Shown here: positions 62,479 through 64,000 of the stretch, piece by piece
How positions within the stretch are numbered: the first letter of the stretch is position 1
Layout: every line of letters starts with the position of its first letter
Source of the DNA: Tolumonas auensis DSM 9187
GTDB taxonomy: Bacteria > Pseudomonadota > Gammaproteobacteria > Enterobacterales > Aeromonadaceae
Length of the DNA stretch: 64,000 bases
Assembly (NCBI RefSeq): GCF_000023065.1
Contig: NC_012691.1
Location: forward strand, 2,400,501 to 2,464,500
Direction: 5' to 3'
Position numbers and translations under genes: made by a program
Notes under the pieces: model-generated
What the model was told of the DNA's origin: nothing
The model's input: only the letters and a program-made list of their open reading frames with translations
The model's database searches: none

Positions 62479-62883
62479 TTAATCACGATCCTCCTCGTTT
62501 TGATCCGGCGACTCGCCACGGCGAAGCTGATCATCACGAACAGTGTTAGTAACCAGGTTGGAGATTCGCATCCCTTCAACCAATGTTTTGTCATAGACAA
62601 AGCGAATTTCCGGCACTACGCGCAGTTTCATCGCTTTACCCATCAGAATACGAATATAACCTGAAGCATCATTCAGCACTTTGACGCCGGCCTCAATGTC
62701 ATCTACTTCATTCAGAAAGAAGGTCACAAAAATTTTGGCGTGCTGCAAATCGCGAGTCAATTCAACATCAGAGACAGTCACCATACCAACACGGGGATCT
62801 TTCACTTCACGTTGCAGAATCACAGCAATTTCACGCTGAATTTGTTGCGCAACCCGATCTGCACGACCAAATTCTTTTGCCAT
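62479..62883 (-). CDS. rbfA: 30S ribosome-binding factor A
   Basis: RbfA assists late maturation of 16S rRNA in the 30S subunit and is needed for cold adaptation. The 134-residue form begins [20 protein letters not shown] and keeps the KH-type fold ([19 protein letters not shown]). ATG 62883 is preferred: it lies six bases after GGAG and matches the family, whereas the upstream start at 62910 adds nine residues. It lies 45 bp after infB and is co-transcribed. Confidence 0.95.
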   Translation of the reverse strand: MAKEFGRADRVAQQIQREIAVILQREVKDPRVGMVTVSDVELTRDLQHAKIFVTFFLNEVDDIEAGVKVLNDASGYIRILMGKAMKLRVVPEIRFVYDKTLVEGMRISNLVTNTVRDDQLRRGESPDQNEEDRD

Positions 62884-62928
62884 TTTTAGCTCCGGAACAA
62901 ACGGGGGCATTCAAGCCCCCGGAACTGA

Positions 62929-64000
62929 TTATAGCGTACGCTGAATTTCGACTGTCTCGTAAACTTCAATCTGATCGCCTGGGCGAACATCATTGTAGTT
63001 CTTAACAGCGATACCACATTCGTAGCCGTTTTTAACTTCAGGTACGTCATCTTTAAAGCGACGCAGTGATTCCAGTTCACCTTCATAGATGACCACGTTA
63101 TCACGCAATACGCGGATCGGGCTATTACGTTTCACTGTACCTTCAGTCACCATACAGCCAGCAACAGCGCCGAATTTCGGTGAACGGAATACATCGCGAA
63201 CTTCAGCCAGACCAATGATTTGCTGTTTATATTCCGGCGCAAGCATACCGCTCATTGCCTGACGAACTTCATCAATCAAATCATAGATAACAGAGTAATA
63301 ACGCAGATCGATGCTTTCAGATTCGATGATCTTACGCGCAGAAGCGTCAGCTCGAACGTTGAAGCCCAGAACGATTGCGTTAGAAGCAGCAGCCAGACTT
63401 GCGTCAGTTTCTGTAATCCCGCCCACACCGGAACCGATGATTCTGACTTTAACTTCGTCAGTGGACAGTTTATTCAGAGAATCTGCAATTGCTTCAACAG
63501 AACCTTGTACGTCCGCTTTCAGCACAACATTCAGTTCAGAAACTTCACCTTCAGTCATGTTAGCAAACATATTTTCCAGTTTTGCTTTCTGCTGACGAGC
63601 CAGTTTCACATCACGGAATTTACCCTGACGATACAGAGCCACTTCACGCGCTTTCTTCTCGTCACGAACAACAGTTGCTTCATCACCAGCAGACGGCACA
63701 CCGGACAAACCCAGAATTTCCACTGGAATTGAAGGACCTGCAGCATCAATGCTACGACCTAATTCATCGCGCATTGCACGAACGCGGCCATATTCAAAGC
63801 CACACAGAACGATATCGCCCTGATGCAGAGTACCTTCCTGAACCAGAACTGTTGCAACCGGACCGCGACCTTTATCCAGGCGAGATTCGATAACCACACC
63901 GCTGGCCATCGCATCACGGACAGCACCCAGTTCCAGAACTTCAGACTGCAGCAGAATTGCGTTCAGCAGGTTATCAATCCCTTCACCACTTTTCGCTGAT
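62929..64000 (-). CDS. infB: Translation initiation factor IF-2, C-terminal part
   Basis: IF-2 delivers initiator tRNA to the 30S subunit. The window holds the end of the gene; it runs past the right edge, so the GTP-binding P-loop is not seen. In frame, [18 protein letters not shown] and then [19 protein letters not shown] start the visible part, followed by the IF2-specific domains ([22 protein letters not shown]) and the C-terminal tRNA-binding domain ending [20 protein letters not shown]. The stop is at 62929. Confidence 0.97.

Overview
The window is a gene-dense stretch of chromosome from a gammaproteobacterium. Gene content, gene order and protein sequences are close to Escherichia, Vibrio and Aeromonas: fabF-acpP-fabG-fabD-fabH-plsX-rpmF-yceD, rne/rluC, fnr-uspE-ttcA, apt-dnaX-ybaB-recR-htpG-adk-hemH, msbA-lpxK-ycaR-kdsB, lolCDE-mfd, and infB-rbfA-truB-rpsO-pnp. 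By eye the base composition is a little under 50% G+C. The absence of succinate dehydrogenase genes between gltA and sucABCD, together with the composition, would fit a facultatively fermentative member of the Aeromonadales such as Tolumonas. That placement is an inference, not something the sequence proves.

Layout. 1-5.0 kb (minus strand): type II fatty-acid synthesis plus rpmF and yceD. 5.0-10.5 kb: maf (yceF), a HAD phosphatase, rluC and RNase E with a structured leader. 10.6-13.4 kb (plus strand): fnr, uspE and ttcA. 13.4-16.6 kb (minus strand): a Bax-type glucosaminidase, an LpxM-type acyltransferase and an adenine-deaminase-type enzyme. 16.9-19.7 kb (plus strand): asnB and yohJK. 19.7-27.8 kb (minus strand): a DUF4250 gene, then hemH, adk, htpG (with a clear sigma-32 promoter), recR, ybaB, dnaX and apt. 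28-35 kb: an OmpU-like porin whose start region carries a one-base frameshift, a DUF2057 protein, glgC standing alone, a degenerate GGDEF-EAL membrane protein, 4.5S RNA, fadR and grxD. 35-43.7 kb: sodB, sucABCD and gltA. 43.8-55 kb: fbp, the kdsB-ycaR-lpxK-msbA-comEC cluster, a DedA protein and lolCDE. 55.2-64 kb: mfd, pnp, rpsO, truB, rbfA and the 3' part of infB.

The genes serve core functions. These are membrane lipid synthesis (fab, plsX) and its regulator FadR; envelope assembly (lpxM, lpxK, kdsB, msbA, lolCDE, porin); RNA processing and decay (rne and pnp, with the RNase E tail carrying a likely PNPase-binding end); ribosome and tRNA maturation; purine salvage (apt, adenine deaminase, adk); and oxygen-responsive metabolism (fnr with its own FNR box, and sodB with ArcA-, FNR- and FadR-like sites upstream).

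I found no CRISPR array, transposon, prophage, toxin-antitoxin pair or defence island. There is no convincing undescribed multi-gene system here. The observations most worth a second look are the porin frameshift at a six-base homopolymer, the missing sdh genes, the degenerate c-di-GMP protein beside the 4.5S RNA gene, and the candidate regulatory sites in front of sodB.
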